DNA of 64,000 nucleotides from Phialophora verrucosa (taxonomy: Eukaryota > Ascomycota > Eurotiomycetes > Chaetothyriales > Herpotrichiellaceae). The notes under the pieces are model-generated. The model was given only the letters and a program-made list of their open reading frames with translations, searched no databases and was not told the origin of the DNA. Below, in pieces: positions 14,401 to 25,622 of this stretch. A program made the position numbers and the translations under genes. Within the stretch, counting starts at the first letter, position 1. Every line of letters starts with the position of its first letter. The stretch lies in assembly GCA_002099365.1 (NCBI GenBank), contig MSED01000001.1:3286001-3350000 (forward strand), in the 5' to 3' direction.

Positions 14401-15173
14401 GGTTCCACGGCATACGTGCTTGAATGTTGTAGCTAAATGCAGGTACAGCCGGGAGGATATTGTGTGCGAGCGTGAGTTGGGCCTGTTGCAAAAATGAAAA
14501 CACTCCACATCCCTGAACTGAGTCGTGTCGAGTCAAGAGGAGTTAAACTGGGTTGGGTTGAGCTCTGCGCAATATTTACACCAATTCATGTGTCTAAGGA
14601 CACGCTCCCTAGGCCAAACAGATCATTCTTCGATGCCCGGCAAAGATATGCAATGCCTCGAGCAACGACATCGCAATGATATCACAATGATATCACACAC
14701 ACGACTTTACTGTGATGAAGAGGTAAGTCGAAGCTGGGGCTTGTCGTTGGATAGTGAGAGAGACTAGCAATCTATACACATGATACCTCTTATCGGCCGA
14801 GTCAATCTAGCACGATTCCGAATGAAAATACGCTTTGAACCAAGAGTGAAAGAACCGGACTCGTGCAGCTATGCATGAAAATTTGACACGGTTTGGAATA
14901 TTCTCATCTGTGCTATTTGACAGCACAAACCCGCTTCCTCGCCTTTCATAAACTGCGAGCCAATTTGAGGCACACACTTGACTTTTAGTTCTGGTCCTTT
15001 GTCAATCCTCAGCGTACGAAGTACACAGGGTCCGAAGGCAGTTCGGAATTTATGTTGCTCATAACGTATGCTGTCGCCCCATCACACTCACTGCGGTAAT
15101 GCTGTCGTGATTCTCTACTGCCGGTAGACGCTCACATCGCAACAGCAATCCTCCGGGAACTGTGCAGTCAAAC
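11475..15173. other. intergenic region without supportable genes
   Basis: About 3.7 kb. Open frames here (for example minus 11711-12229 and 12986-13423) have no recognisable motif, odd composition and no splice support. A TACGAGTAC element occurs at 12962. The minus-strand gene ending at 15174 has its 3' side here; the stretch next to 11475 should hold the promoter of the small acidic protein. Confidence 0.5.
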
Positions 15174-17612
15174 CTAATACCTAGGTGGGGGAGGCGCACC
15201 ATACCCACCCTGCTGAGGAGGATATCCACCTGGACCTGGTGGTCCTCCCTGAGGTGGTCGTCCATACCCGCCCTGGGGAGGCTGTCCATATCCACCCGGT
15301 TGCTGACCATAGCCGCCTTGTTGACCTGGATAACCGCCCTGACCCGGTGGTGGACCACCATAACCGCCTTGTGGGCCACCGTATCCGCCACCTGGAGGAC
15401 CTCCATAACCTCCCTGTCCTGGAGGACCGCCGTAGCCGCCTTGTTGTGGTGGTCTTGAGCCAGCCTTTTCGTCTTTGGTGTCGTAACTCGAGTCGATACT
15501 ACCGAGAAGGAGCTTGATGAGCCAAAGTTCAGGGGAAAGCTGGACCGGTGGATTGGCGCGAGACATTTCGTCGGCTTCGACTTCGTAGTCTGAGGAAGGC
15601 GGTTAGTGCAAGGCAATGGCAGCTTGAGATAGTGACTTACTTGATGTGCAATCAATGACATCACCAATGGTGGGCTCCTCGTCAAGCTTGCTCAGGAACT
15701 CCCTTGCCTTCAGATCATTGCCAACCTGGGCGAATTGGAATGCCAGAGCTCCTTTGCCGTAACGAGGGTTCCTAGCCAGTTCGCTGGAAGCTGCGGAGAT
15801 GATCTTGGCCACATCAGAGGAGCTTTCGCCAGTTGGTTGGCCATCCGTGATGGTGATGACCAAGACAGGCTTGCGCAGAGTCCCACGACGTGCGTTCTCG
15901 AGAACAAGGGGACCGAGAATCTTGTTTTGCAGTTCGCGACCCATAGGCGTCAGACCAGAGAAGCGAGTACGGGCGATCATCTCATTGACCTGCTGCTCAC
16001 TGCGGATGTTGTTACCTTGATCCGGAGAATTCATGAAGCGGACTTGAATGCCATCTTCGTCGAAAAGGCTGGTGGCGAATGCGACGCGGGACAATATCAA
16101 CTTCAAATCGTCGATGCGCTCTCCATTTTCTTCGAACTGCATGGATCCGCTGTCGTCGATGTACAAGATCACATCATAAAGCGCCAACTTGACAATATCG
16201 GAGGCGATTTCCGGGGAGATGCGCCATGTTGCGGCGAGCTGAGCGACTTGTTGTGCACCACGGTTGGCGATCTGGTCGAGGATGGGACTCCCTGGCGGGT
16301 AGAAATTTTGCAGTCCCTTCTCTTGAATGGTGGCTTGCAAAAGCTGTTTGTAGCCAGCGGCATTACCGACTGGCGCTGCGGGAGCTCCTCCTGGAGGACC
16401 ACCACCGTACTGCTGCTGAGGAGGAGGAGCGCCACCATATTGTTGTGAAGGGGGGCCTCCTTGAGGGCCGCCTGGGTAGGGAGGTTGCTGACCCTGAAAT
16501 GCATATATGTTAGTACTAGGTCCAAATATAGTATGTGTGCATCAATGTAGGAAGCTTGCGAGATGTGCTGCGACGAACATATCCATATCCGGGATTGGCT
16601 GGCTGTTGCTGGTATTGCTGTTGGCCGTATTGACCTTGCTGTGGTTGGTACTGCGACTGGTAGGACTGATATGCCGGTTGCGGTGATTGATATCCTCCTC
16701 CTTGCGGCGGAACACCTAATTGCTGGCCATATGGCTGTTGCTGCTGCTGTGGAGATTGCCACTGTGGTGGCTGATATGGTTGTGGTGAGGCGCTCGGTCT
16801 AGGTGGAACAGGAGGCTGGTTATAAGGAGACCCAGGTGGTTGAGGTGGCTGCTGAGCATATTGCGGCTGCGCGGGGTATGGTGCTTGAGGCGCTGGAGCA
16901 CCAGGGAATCCAGGCGCTCCAGGCTGGTTCGCTTGTGCGAGGCGAGAAAACTTGCTCATATTTGGTTGAAGAATATTCCTGTCGTCGGGAACCAGAAATT
17001 CAAGAACGGTTCCAAAAAGAATGGAGGAAGGGGTGAAGTCGGTTGCAGGTTGCGTGTCTGGTGTTGGCGAAGGCGGGATGACGCAACACGAGGGAAATTT
17101 TGGTGCAGAAAGGAAAAGAAGCAGAAGCAGTCACGCTCAAACACTTAATGCGTGAGACGGCGGGAAGATGCGTACCGGTTGACCTGGTCTGGGTGCACCT
17201 GGAGCAGAAGCAGGAGGACCACCTGGATATGCTTGATATTGCTGCTGGCCGGGCTAAATAGTAGACGCAGACTCGGTCAGTAATTTGGCATCCCCTTTGG
17301 CTTCTTCAGCCACAGATTACCGATAGAGCGGACAGAGGGGCTATGTGGCAGGTGCAATGTTGACTTACGTATCCACCACCAGGCGCACCACCAGGAGCTG
17401 GAGGGCCACCTGGGTAGGCAGCGTTAGCTGCGGCAAGTTTGGAAGCAAGCTATACGCGTCATCAGTCAGGAAATCTGTAGCCCTGACATAACCTTGAGGG
17501 TGGATTGGGGGGATTTTGGCACAAAGACGCATCTTGTCATTGCTCGTTGACCTTGTGCGGGGAGATCGAGGGGTATTTGAGAGCAGATTGAACAGACTGT
17601 ACTTACACCCAT
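15174..17612 (-). CDS. von Willebrand factor A domain protein with Gly/Pro/Gln-rich tails
   Basis: Exon model on the minus strand: 17607-17612, 17369-17449, 17176-17253, a fourth exon ending at 16579, then 15641-16493 and 15174-15589. Exons 1-3 encode a PGG/PGA-rich leader starting MGLASKLAAANAAYPGG. Exon 4 is Gln/Pro/Tyr-rich and joins exon 5 at a TTTCAG acceptor with a perfect TACTAAC branch site. Exon 5 holds the vWA domain: MIDAS motif DDSGSM, then GLTPMG and TITDGQPTG, the classic metal-ion-dependent adhesion residues. Exon 6 ends in a Gly-Tyr-Pro-Gln low-complexity tail of QGGYGG-type repeats. A good ATG at 16959, preceded by pyrimidine-rich UTR-like DNA, could be an alternative start giving a protein that begins MSKFSRLAQANQPG. 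The exon 3/4 acceptor is therefore uncertain. No membrane segment is seen; the protein is probably cytosolic. Its function is unknown beyond metal-dependent protein binding. Confidence 0.82.
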
Positions 17613-18729
17613 GATTGAGAAGTGCCTTCAGCCTTGATGAAGAAAGATGTCGATGGAGAAGAAGAGTAACTTGAGGTTGAGATGTTCGAGGAACGACAGG
17701 AGCAGGGCCTTTTTAAGGCGATGATGAAAAGGTGAGCGCCAAATAGATCGCGGCGTGAAACAGCTCGTGGTCACTTTTGGCCTGTAGAAGTGAATGCTTT
17801 AGCTTCTCCAAGCAAACAATCCTTGGGGGCCCAAATAGTGAACAGGGGCTTCACAGGCACCACTGCACTTGTTCCACAGGGCTGTGCGGGCTGTGCAGTT
17901 TGAGCTAACTACTGTTCGAGTCGGCTTGCAGGTGGAGTGAGGGGTTCCATAAGTGGCACACAATACAGAGCCGAAATGATTTTGACTGCACTCGTACCTC
18001 TTTGTCACTGGTGTGAATCTGCACTTTCCGGGTATTCCCGAGAAGTAAGATGTGTCAACATGAAGATCCGTAGAGTTGAGGCGGTCACATCCCCTTGTGA
18101 AGGGTTACGAGTACGAGTACTCGTACTCTTTGAACATACGAGTAGAGTGACTGCCAGAGCTGTGAGTGCTGCGTCATACCTCGCTCGAAGTACCCCGCTG
18201 TGGATATGTGGCGCTGAGTAGATATCCGGTTGGCTGCACAGCCTCAGTCAAGCCACAGAACTTCAGCTGTCTCATACTCGTACTCGTACATGGTCGATCA
18301 TCAAAATGATCCTCACAGAAGGCCCTTAGTGATGAATCCTGCTTTTGCAGAAGGACCTTGACTGTGTTTATGTAAGAGTGCTCGTACCATCTACAACAGC
18401 CTTTGGTCATCCCTGATGGGAGATCCTTGCCAACATATGGCGCTAGTTGACTGACAGCTCGCTTGACCTGCCTTGTGTAATTGATCTTTCCTTGGCGATA
18501 TCTCGCTGGCGGCTTGTGGCATGTCGATGACCCGACTTTTCGCATTCCTGCGTCTTTGTCGTGATCAAGATATTGTTACTATCACCACTAGACGGGTCGC
18601 GCAACGTATAACTTTCACCCTCTCTTCATTAATCGAGCCAAATCCCCTGCTTCCGCCATTCTATCGACATCGACGACCACCATTCGCAGATAAGGCTCTC
18701 CTGCGCCCGTTCTGCTAGCCTGACACAAA
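17613..18729. other. divergent intergenic region between vWA gene and DCN1
   Basis: About 1.1 kb between two divergently transcribed genes, so it contains both promoters. It carries a perfect 20-bp palindrome at 18109-18128 and a second GAGTAC-type run at 18275-18289. No gene is supported. Confidence 0.55.
18109..18128. repeat. perfect 20-bp GAGTAC palindrome
   Basis: The sequence GAGTACGAGTACTCGTACTC equals its own reverse complement. It is built from the hexamer GAGTAC and its complement GTACTC. Related copies lie at 7466-7480, 8448-8456, 9776-9790, 12962-12970, 18275-18289, 30235-30252 (three tandem GAGTAC) and 30714-30726, all outside coding sequence. Confidence 0.8.
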
Positions 18730-20354
18730 ATGCCGACGTTCACCTCATCTCAAAGAGCTTCTATATCACAATTTGTCAGCTTCACTCAAACAAAGGAGAG
18801 TATAGCGGCCAGGGTGGGTAGAATTCAGAGCCTGCGTGGACAATCGACTGAGATAGATACACAGTTTCTCAAAAACCAGGACTGGAACGTAGAGAGGGCA
18901 CTGGATTCGTAAGTGTTGCACCTTCTCTTTTCCTCCTTCTTGGGTCTCGCTTCTATCCATGTGAGACAACTCTTGATGGGCTGGACGTTTATGTGCCTTG
19001 ATCATTGGTCTGGGGCGGATGGCAGGGGGCACCATTCAATCGCCACAGAATGAAGTGAAGAGGACTTGAGATAGAGAGTTTTTTGGATCCCTTTCTTTGC
19101 CCTGCCCTTGATGCATTGAGGCACGCCATCTGTTCCCACTGCCTGCAACCAACAACCTCTACATTTCGTTGCACCTGCCTGCAACGCCTTTTGCCTCATT
19201 TGAACCTTAAAAGCTCGGTCGGGCTTTACCGGTGCCGGTTGGATTGTTCCCCAACACCTATCCTTCTTCATCTGCACTCCTGCCAACTCAAACCTCCGCT
19301 TCCAGTTACCCATCAATCATATTGCTGCTATTTCTCCTCTGCGCTCTCTGCATTTGGCGCCTATTCGCCATGCCGAAACGCAAATCCATCACCACAACCC
19401 TATCACCAGCCTCGGGCAAGAAGGCCAAGGTGAATGAGACGGTGGCTCCAAGTAGCAATATGAAAGGCTCCTCAGCAAAGTTGACAGTCCGAGGAAACTC
19501 AAGAAAGAACGGAGGCGGGGCAGGAGATCGTCATAGGCATGCAGATCGTGCGCTGATTGATATTGTTTCAGAGTCACTAACAGAAAAATCTGTTGTAGGT
19601 TTTATCAGACCGGATCTGGGACGACACCGGTACCACCAGTTCAGCAGAATCTCAACAAGCTCTTTGACCAATACCGCGGTAGGACATCAACCATTGTGGG
19701 AGGCGCAGTGGCTGACAGTGCCTAGACAACCCCAAAGCTGCACCAGACAAGATTGGAATAGAAGGGGCGCAGAAATATCTCACAGACCTCAATGTTGAGC
19801 TGGACGAAGTTGCTCACCTGGCTATCTGTGACCTCCTCCAATGTCCCTCTATTGGCGAGTTTGACCGCGAACCCTTCGTATCCGGCTGGCGAAGTGTTTC
19901 TACGGGCGACAAACCGTATGACAGCGTTTCAAAACAGGCACAATACATCGACGCCATCCGGAAGAGGCTCTCAACCGATTCGAACTACTTCAAGCAAGTT
20001 TATCGTAACGCATTCAAGCTCGCAAAACCAGAAGGACAACGCAGTGTACCAATGGACTCGGCGATCGATTTCTGGAACATGTTCTTCCGTCAAGACAAAG
20101 GGGGCATCGAATGGAATACAACGTCGACCAAATGGTTGGATTTGTGGTGCGAGTTCTATGAGACTCAGAGCAAGAGACCTGTCAACAGAGATTTGTGGAA
20201 CATGGTCGGTGAGTTGGTCATGAGGACGAGACAACCCGGTGGTGAGTCCTTCGACTGGTGGACAGAGGATGGTGCCTGGCCCATGGCTATCGACGAATAT
20301 GTGGGTTTCATGAAGAAGAGAAACGGCGACGGCGACTCTATGGATACAAGCTAG
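18730..20354 (+). CDS. DCN1: Dcn1-like cullin neddylation scaffold (E3 ligase)
   Basis: Model: 18730-18813, 18865-18908, 19599-19678 and 19726-20354, giving 278 aa, the usual length for Dcn1. Exons 1-2 encode an N-terminal UBA domain (ISQFVSFTQ...AARFLKNQDWNVERALDSFY). The 51-nt intron at 18814-18864 is in frame and stop-free, but removing it restores the canonical AAR-FLKNQ helix. The last exon holds the PONY/cullin-binding domain, with hallmarks DKIGIEG, LVMRTRQ-like charged helix, WNMFFRQ, WLDLWCEF and the terminal WTEDGAWPMAIDEYV. Dcn1 binds Ubc12 and cullin and promotes NEDD8 transfer onto the cullin, activating SCF-type ubiquitin ligases in the nucleus and cytosol. Intron 2 (18909-19598) is unusually long at 690 nt. 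The gene lies directly upstream of F-box-like genes, but linkage to them is probably coincidental. Confidence 0.93.
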
Positions 20355-21048
20355 TGACCGAACGTCTCTGTCCGACCGGAGGGGTTCCGTGGAGTGCACG
20401 GCTCTTATGTACCCATGGTCGGATCCTAGCAGGCTGCTGAAGTTCAAGGTCCGGCTCCAGTTGAGGGAGGGGAATTATTGAACTGGACATGATCAATGAC
20501 CACACTTGGCCGTATTCAATCAGCGAGAAGACATCGACATATTGGCATATTCGTTCTCCGTAGCAGCATAGCACTTGCGGGGTCACGTGGAGTCTTCTAA
20601 GACCTGCTTAGTCAGGCGTCATGGCGTCTCTGATCTTCTGTTCTTCATCAGCCAGTGCGTGACACTCGAGTCGGGCAACCATATTCTCTCCATCACTATT
20701 CTCCATTGTCTATGTATGCTGATTTCCATAATCATCTTCTTTTCGAGTCTTTCCGTCCCTAGAGTTCCTTTCCCTCCTTTCACTGCTCCCGACTGCTTCC
20801 AGTATCTTTCACTGCCACTGAGGATCCCCGTGCTGTCCGATCTCGAACCTCCACTTGTCTTGCTAGCCTGGCCGATCACGCCCAAGATCTTTGACCCACG
20901 AGTACGTCCACTGTGTCATTACCGCCCGGAAGGCTTGTTCAGCCCTCATAGCACACACAGTTCCAGATCGACAACCTCATAGCCGGGAACGAGTTCCACC
21001 TATTCCTGCACGGCCTTGTCCTCGGGACGCATGCGCGATGCATAGAAG
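20355..21048. other. intergenic region
   Basis: About 0.7 kb between DCN1 and the first F-box-like gene. It is pyrimidine-rich from 20680 to 20870, compatible with a promoter and 5' untranslated region of the downstream gene. No gene is supported. Confidence 0.5.
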
Positions 21049-22980
21049 ATGCCTTTGCTGTCGCGGGAGGTCTTGACCCTCCGCCTTATATTTGAGTGTG
21101 ATGAATATGGAGAAGAAAGGAATGCCGCATCCCAACAGTCACAAAACCCGTCACCCCTCCTCCGTCTACCTGTCGAGCTCCGCCTCGAGATCCTCCGGCA
21201 TCTGTTATGTCTAGACTGCAATCGTACGGCTCATACTCGCCGCCCGCCACAAAGCAGCATATCCGAGTTGCTATATCTGAATCCGCGACGCATTCTCGAG
21301 GCTGCGCCGTTCAAGCACAAGGGGAACCAAGAGATCAACGGCAGTCCCCCCGTCATAAAGAGCTGCCAGCTACACCCGGCTATTCTCAAGACATGTAAGC
21401 AGCTTTACTGGGAAGGACGGACAGTTCTATACACAGACAACAAAGTCCTCGCTATCCAGTCTGGCATAAAAGGTCTAGGTGCGAAATTGAAGAACTATGG
21501 CGTACCAGTCCTGGGCCCATTTCCCTCAACACGATTGATATGCGGGCCTCGCGACGAGTCTCAGCCATTTCACTTCAGATTCAACCCCCTCATGCTGTTC
21601 ACCGGGCTGAATACCAAGCCAGATGCTCCATTTTACATCAGCAGTCATATGGATGCGGCAGATTTTATGCATGCCCTGTGGATTATGGTCAAATCTCCCT
21701 TTGCTCGAGGAATGGGCCTTAACTTGACTCTCTCGACAGAACTTCATCCTCGTCACTTGGGTCGGACAGATAGCTTCGTCAAGCTTGCTGTCTTGCCCTG
21801 GCTGCACCCGAATATCAATTCTATCAAGCTCCATTTTCCAAATCACGATACGGACCAAGCACAGGCAGAACAGCGGCGGGTAGGAGGACGAGAATTGCTT
21901 GGTTCCGGAACGTCGTGCGACCGAAGCTCCATTCAGGATGAGTTCGCCAAACACTTACTAGCAAGTCAAAAGGAGCCCAACTTGCACCTGTACAGGGCCA
22001 TCTGTGACTATCTTGAGCGAATCTTGCTTCAGGGCGAGATTTGCGTTGATCAAGGAAACTTCATTTCCGGTGAACTATCGTTCGAACGAGTGTGCTACGA
22101 AGCTTGCAGTCTTGTCCGCACCAGAACCAGCGCACTCGTGGATGTTTCGTCCAGGAGTAAAGATGGCATCAATCGTGTTTGCAAGCTGATCGCCGTCAGT
22201 GCGTTCAGACTTTGCGAGCTGCGAAGCGGTTCTTTGGCTCAACTCATTTTGAAACGACAGCAGAAACAGCAAGCGAAGGAAAGGGAGAAGGAGAAAGCAT
22301 CCACTGAGCTCGAGCTATGCAACGGGTGCAGAAATGTGGACGTTTCCAAGGACGAGGGCGGCGAGCATAGCGAAGATTCGGCATCAACCGTTACCGACGA
22401 CAGTTCATCGATCGCGTCAAGCTCTGACGTTCGAACTGGCGCTACTGAAGCCAGCCCCAAAGCTGTCCAAGAATTGCTACCAGGGCCAGGGCTCAAGTGT
22501 TCGCAAGTGGCACGGGCGAAATCAGGTCCACCAAAAAGCCCGATCCTCCCCAGAACCTCTCGACTAGAACCGCCGTTGGCCCGGGATCTCGCGCTCACCA
22601 GCGGTCTTCTTGCGCTACGACTCCCGTGTGCATCACCAGTGCCGGAGTGGAACATCCGTGTAGACACGATGCTTCTACGACTTTTTGCCTGGCGAAATGA
22701 TTTCGCCAACGCGGTATGGTGCATCCGTCGCATTCACAACAACGGCACGGTTGTGATGAATGGCATCAAGCAGAAGAACAAGGCCGGGGACAAGAAATGG
22801 GAACCATTCAACGATTTGATGCAAGATTTGGCGCAGCAGCTGCGGCCGGGTGCCCCCCGAGATTGTTTCTTTGAAACAGCAGACAAGGTGGAGCAAGTGG
22901 TCACGTCGCTATGGGGGGAACGGTTGATTCCCAAGAAAGGATTCAATGGACTGATATGGACGTTCAGGTGGGCTGGGTAG
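21049..22980 (+). CDS. F-box-like fungal protein
   Basis: Single open frame of 643 codons from ATG 21049. Near residues 36-52 the sequence LLRLPVELRLEILRHLL matches the LPxELxxxIxxxL core of F-box/F-box-like domains, which bind Skp1 and target substrates to SCF ligases. It is followed by the motif ILKTCKQLYWEGRTVLYTDN, characteristic of large fungal families of F-box-like proteins of unknown substrate. The C-terminal third contains a Ser/Asp/Glu-rich, probably disordered linker (about residues 425-500) and then a short ordered region. The start could lie slightly elsewhere, because the first 30 residues are atypical. Two related genes follow on the same strand (24123 and 27509), forming a small family array. 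Confidence 0.75.
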   Translation: MPLLSREVLTLRLIFECDEYGEERNAASQQSQNPSPLLRLPVELRLEILRHLLCLDCNRTAHTRRPPQSSISELLYLNPRRILEAAPFKHKGNQEINGSPPVIKSCQLHPAILKTCKQLYWEGRTVLYTDNKVLAIQSGIKGLGAKLKNYGVPVLGPFPSTRLICGPRDESQPFHFRFNPLMLFTGLNTKPDAPFYISSHMDAADFMHALWIMVKSPFARGMGLNLTLSTELHPRHLGRTDSFVKLAVLPWLHPNINSIKLHFPNHDTDQAQAEQRRVGGRELLGSGTSCDRSSIQDEFAKHLLASQKEPNLHLYRAICDYLERILLQGEICVDQGNFISGELSFERVCYEACSLVRTRTSALVDVSSRSKDGINRVCKLIAVSAFRLCELRSGSLAQLILKRQQKQQAKEREKEKASTELELCNGCRNVDVSKDEGGEHSEDSASTVTDDSSSIASSSDVRTGATEASPKAVQELLPGPGLKCSQVARAKSGPPKSPILPRTSRLEPPLARDLALTSGLLALRLPCASPVPEWNIRVDTMLLRLFAWRNDFANAVWCIRRIHNNGTVVMNGIKQKNKAGDKKWEPFNDLMQDLAQQLRPGAPRDCFFETADKVEQVVTSLWGERLIPKKGFNGLIWTFRWAG

Positions 22981-24122
22981 ACGACCAGGTTCCGGCAAAC
23001 CTCACGGATGGAGGTGACTCGCATTGGACCCAGCAATGTTTTCACTTTTTGCATTTTTCATGCATGGCGCTGGGGTTTGTGGCATTTTCACGAGATCCAA
23101 CGGGCGAAAGCCTACACTTATCAACCGACAGCAATGAACGAGCAATATGGATAGCATTACGATGTTGACGATGGCGACGGCGTTCAGGGCAACAGGTCTT
23201 TTTTACTAGCAGAATCCATGATTGTGTTCTTCGGATTTGTTGAAGCGCATAATGCTGGAATGGGCATATCCATGGAAACAATAATCATTGCTTGAGGGCA
23301 GTTCGTGTTCGGGCAGGCAAACAACAAAATCTTAGCTACTACATCGTCTTTTTCGATTCACAACGTCCAATATTAACCGAACTGGTTATGAGAGGCATGA
23401 ACGAAGCCAGACGCTGCACCGCATGTGCCTGGCATACCTGGCCGCTGAGTAAGCATCACGTAAGATTTTTTGCCGAGCCAGCTTACTATGGACGTCGGGA
23501 GCACTGAGTTGATGTCCTGATTCTCCATTCACTCTCGTCGATGAGCAAAGGCTTGACTAGAGATGACCAATATCAACGTATCTGGTGATGCTTTATTTCC
23601 TGCCTCGGGCAGGAAGATGCCAGCCATCGGCAAGCCGACAGAAAATCACACCACAACGGCTTATGATGCTTCGTCACACTGTGGTATCACAATGGAGAGA
23701 ACCAGCTCTGTTTGAATCGCATTCTGCCTCCTCGAGTCCCTTGTCTTACTGAGTCATGCCGTGACAAAAAGTCAGGCATGTAACTGCACTGCGCTGGACG
23801 ACTCCATGTCATGCAGTTCTGGTAGGTGACCGGAATCCCGTTTTCAAACAAAGACAAGCCACTCACTGCCGCTGCTCCTCGGCGGACAGCAGGACAATGA
23901 ACCGGCTGTCACTATTGACTGCCCATACATACCATACTTTCTCTTCACTTGAGATAAAAAAGTCAACGGAAAATTGACGCTGCTTTTGCGTGCGCTGCCA
24001 CTGCCTCGCCCACTTGGCGATGACAACTTAAGGTAGGCCTCCAGGTCCGCGGTTCAGCTTTGCCAACTTGCCATCCTTTATGTTTTCTGCCTTGTGCGAT
24101 AGCCACGCCTTTCCCATTCAAC
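22981..24122. other. intergenic region
   Basis: About 1.1 kb between two F-box-like genes. Only short unsupported open frames are present. The last ~100 bases before 24123 are rich in CCTTT/TTTCC, as expected for a 5' untranslated leader. Confidence 0.5.
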
Positions 24123-25622
24123 ATGGTGAGAATTGCACCCAGTGGCCATGAGTGCACTCTCATGGGCATGCCTCCTGAGATCAGTCGCAAGATCTTGCAG
24201 GAGCTTCTTACGATCGATGCGAACCACAAAACCGAGATCACACAGCCAATCACGAACTATGGCCAAGCGGGGTTTAGAATCGACGAGTACCATAAAGCCG
24301 CCGTGAGAGAAGTGCACACTTGCATAATCCATAGTGGTGTCCTGTCGACTTGCAAGCGATTGTATGAAGAGGGGCTAGAAATACTCTTCGGGGAGAACCA
24401 GTTTGTTGCGATTTTGGGAGAACAATATCTGATCATCAACGCCTTGAAAAACTGGAATGTGCACTCGTACTGGGTGCCAAAGACTTGGGCAGGAAAATGG
24501 AGCCGCGAGAGCACATCCTTCGAACTTCCCCACTCCCAATACTCACCGAATATCACCATCGCATACAACAGAGCCATCGACAGCCGGTTCATGCGAGAAC
24601 CACCAGTGCTTATCCCTCTTCGACACCTCTCCTTTGGTGTTCTCGCCGCCCGTGAAGCCAAAGAAATCACGAGCAGGAGCAGCCACGTAGAGATCTATCT
24701 ACACAGCAAGGACGGGAAGAACTGCTTTGGTGCCAGACAGCCAGTCACGGTCGAGGAATTGCAAAAGAAGATTTTCATCTGCCTCGGCAAGTACGTGACC
24801 GACTCTGGATGGTGCTGTCGATTTAGCGGCGAAGTGACTAACGAGCAAGAGGAGCAGTCTCGCACCGAGATGCTGGGACAAGTCACCAAGGCCTTTCAGG
24901 AGACAAAAGCCTACGGCTCCAATCAAGTCGCCGAAGAGAGTGCCCTCTACAAACACCTGAGAGGATTCGTCGTCGAGATGGGCGAGTATCTCAATGAGGG
25001 CAAGGAAGTACAGGCCTTTTCAAAGTTTCAGGAATTTGCGCGCCAAATGTCGATGTCCCAGGTCAAATTCTTCCCTCACTTATCCCACACCGCAATGTTC
25101 GACCCAAGACTGTACGCCAACAGGATTGCACAGCTTTATGCATACGCCTGCTACCGAATAGCTGCATTGAAAAACCCAGAGCTGCTTGGCTGGGAAACAT
25201 ACCTCTTCCATCTCTGGTGTACCGAGCGCGCGTTCGTGCTTCGCTTCATGCCAGGATGGCGTTGGCGGTCCTCAGTACTTCACCTCAAAGCGGTTCTGGC
25301 CTTGGACTATGACGAAGACAAACCCTTGAAGCTCCCCTACAAGGATGATAAGGTGATTCAACTCGCGAGACTAGCGGAGAGCTGCGTGGCAGATGAGGTG
25401 GTTGATGTAGTCGAACGCCGCAACCGAGGTGTCGCCTTTCTCCAGCAACGCCTTCAGCACCTGACAATCTGGCCTCAGCACCTAGCAACCTGGCCATTGC
25501 CGCAAGCGTTGCGCAAGCCGGTTTGGAAAGCACCCTCGGCGGACGTGAAGGCGGCTCTGTTGGAGATCATTCTGGATCTGGAGGAGCTTTTGGATGTCAA
25601 ATACGGACGTGTCGTGAGATGA
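24123..25622 (+). CDS. F-box-like fungal protein, paralogue
   Basis: ATG at 24123 opens a 499-codon frame ending at 25622; the frame extends further upstream, but only without an ATG. The N-terminus has LMGMPPEISRKILQELL, an F-box-like helix. After it come the family motif LSTCKRLYEEGLEILFGENQFVAI and a long alpha-helical body with many aromatic residues. It shares with the 27509 gene the order F-box-like helix, then CKRLYEE/CRQLYQE, then ENQFVAI/ENQFVAV, then a Trp-rich segment, so the two are tandem paralogues. No transmembrane or catalytic motif is seen. A role as a substrate adaptor of an SCF ubiquitin ligase is inferred from family resemblance only. Confidence 0.75.
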   Translation: MVRIAPSGHECTLMGMPPEISRKILQELLTIDANHKTEITQPITNYGQAGFRIDEYHKAAVREVHTCIIHSGVLSTCKRLYEEGLEILFGENQFVAILGEQYLIINALKNWNVHSYWVPKTWAGKWSRESTSFELPHSQYSPNITIAYNRAIDSRFMREPPVLIPLRHLSFGVLAAREAKEITSRSSHVEIYLHSKDGKNCFGARQPVTVEELQKKIFICLGKYVTDSGWCCRFSGEVTNEQEEQSRTEMLGQVTKAFQETKAYGSNQVAEESALYKHLRGFVVEMGEYLNEGKEVQAFSKFQEFARQMSMSQVKFFPHLSHTAMFDPRLYANRIAQLYAYACYRIAALKNPELLGWETYLFHLWCTERAFVLRFMPGWRWRSSVLHLKAVLALDYDEDKPLKLPYKDDKVIQLARLAESCVADEVVDVVERRNRGVAFLQQRLQHLTIWPQHLATWPLPQALRKPVWKAPSADVKAALLEIILDLEELLDVKYGRVVR

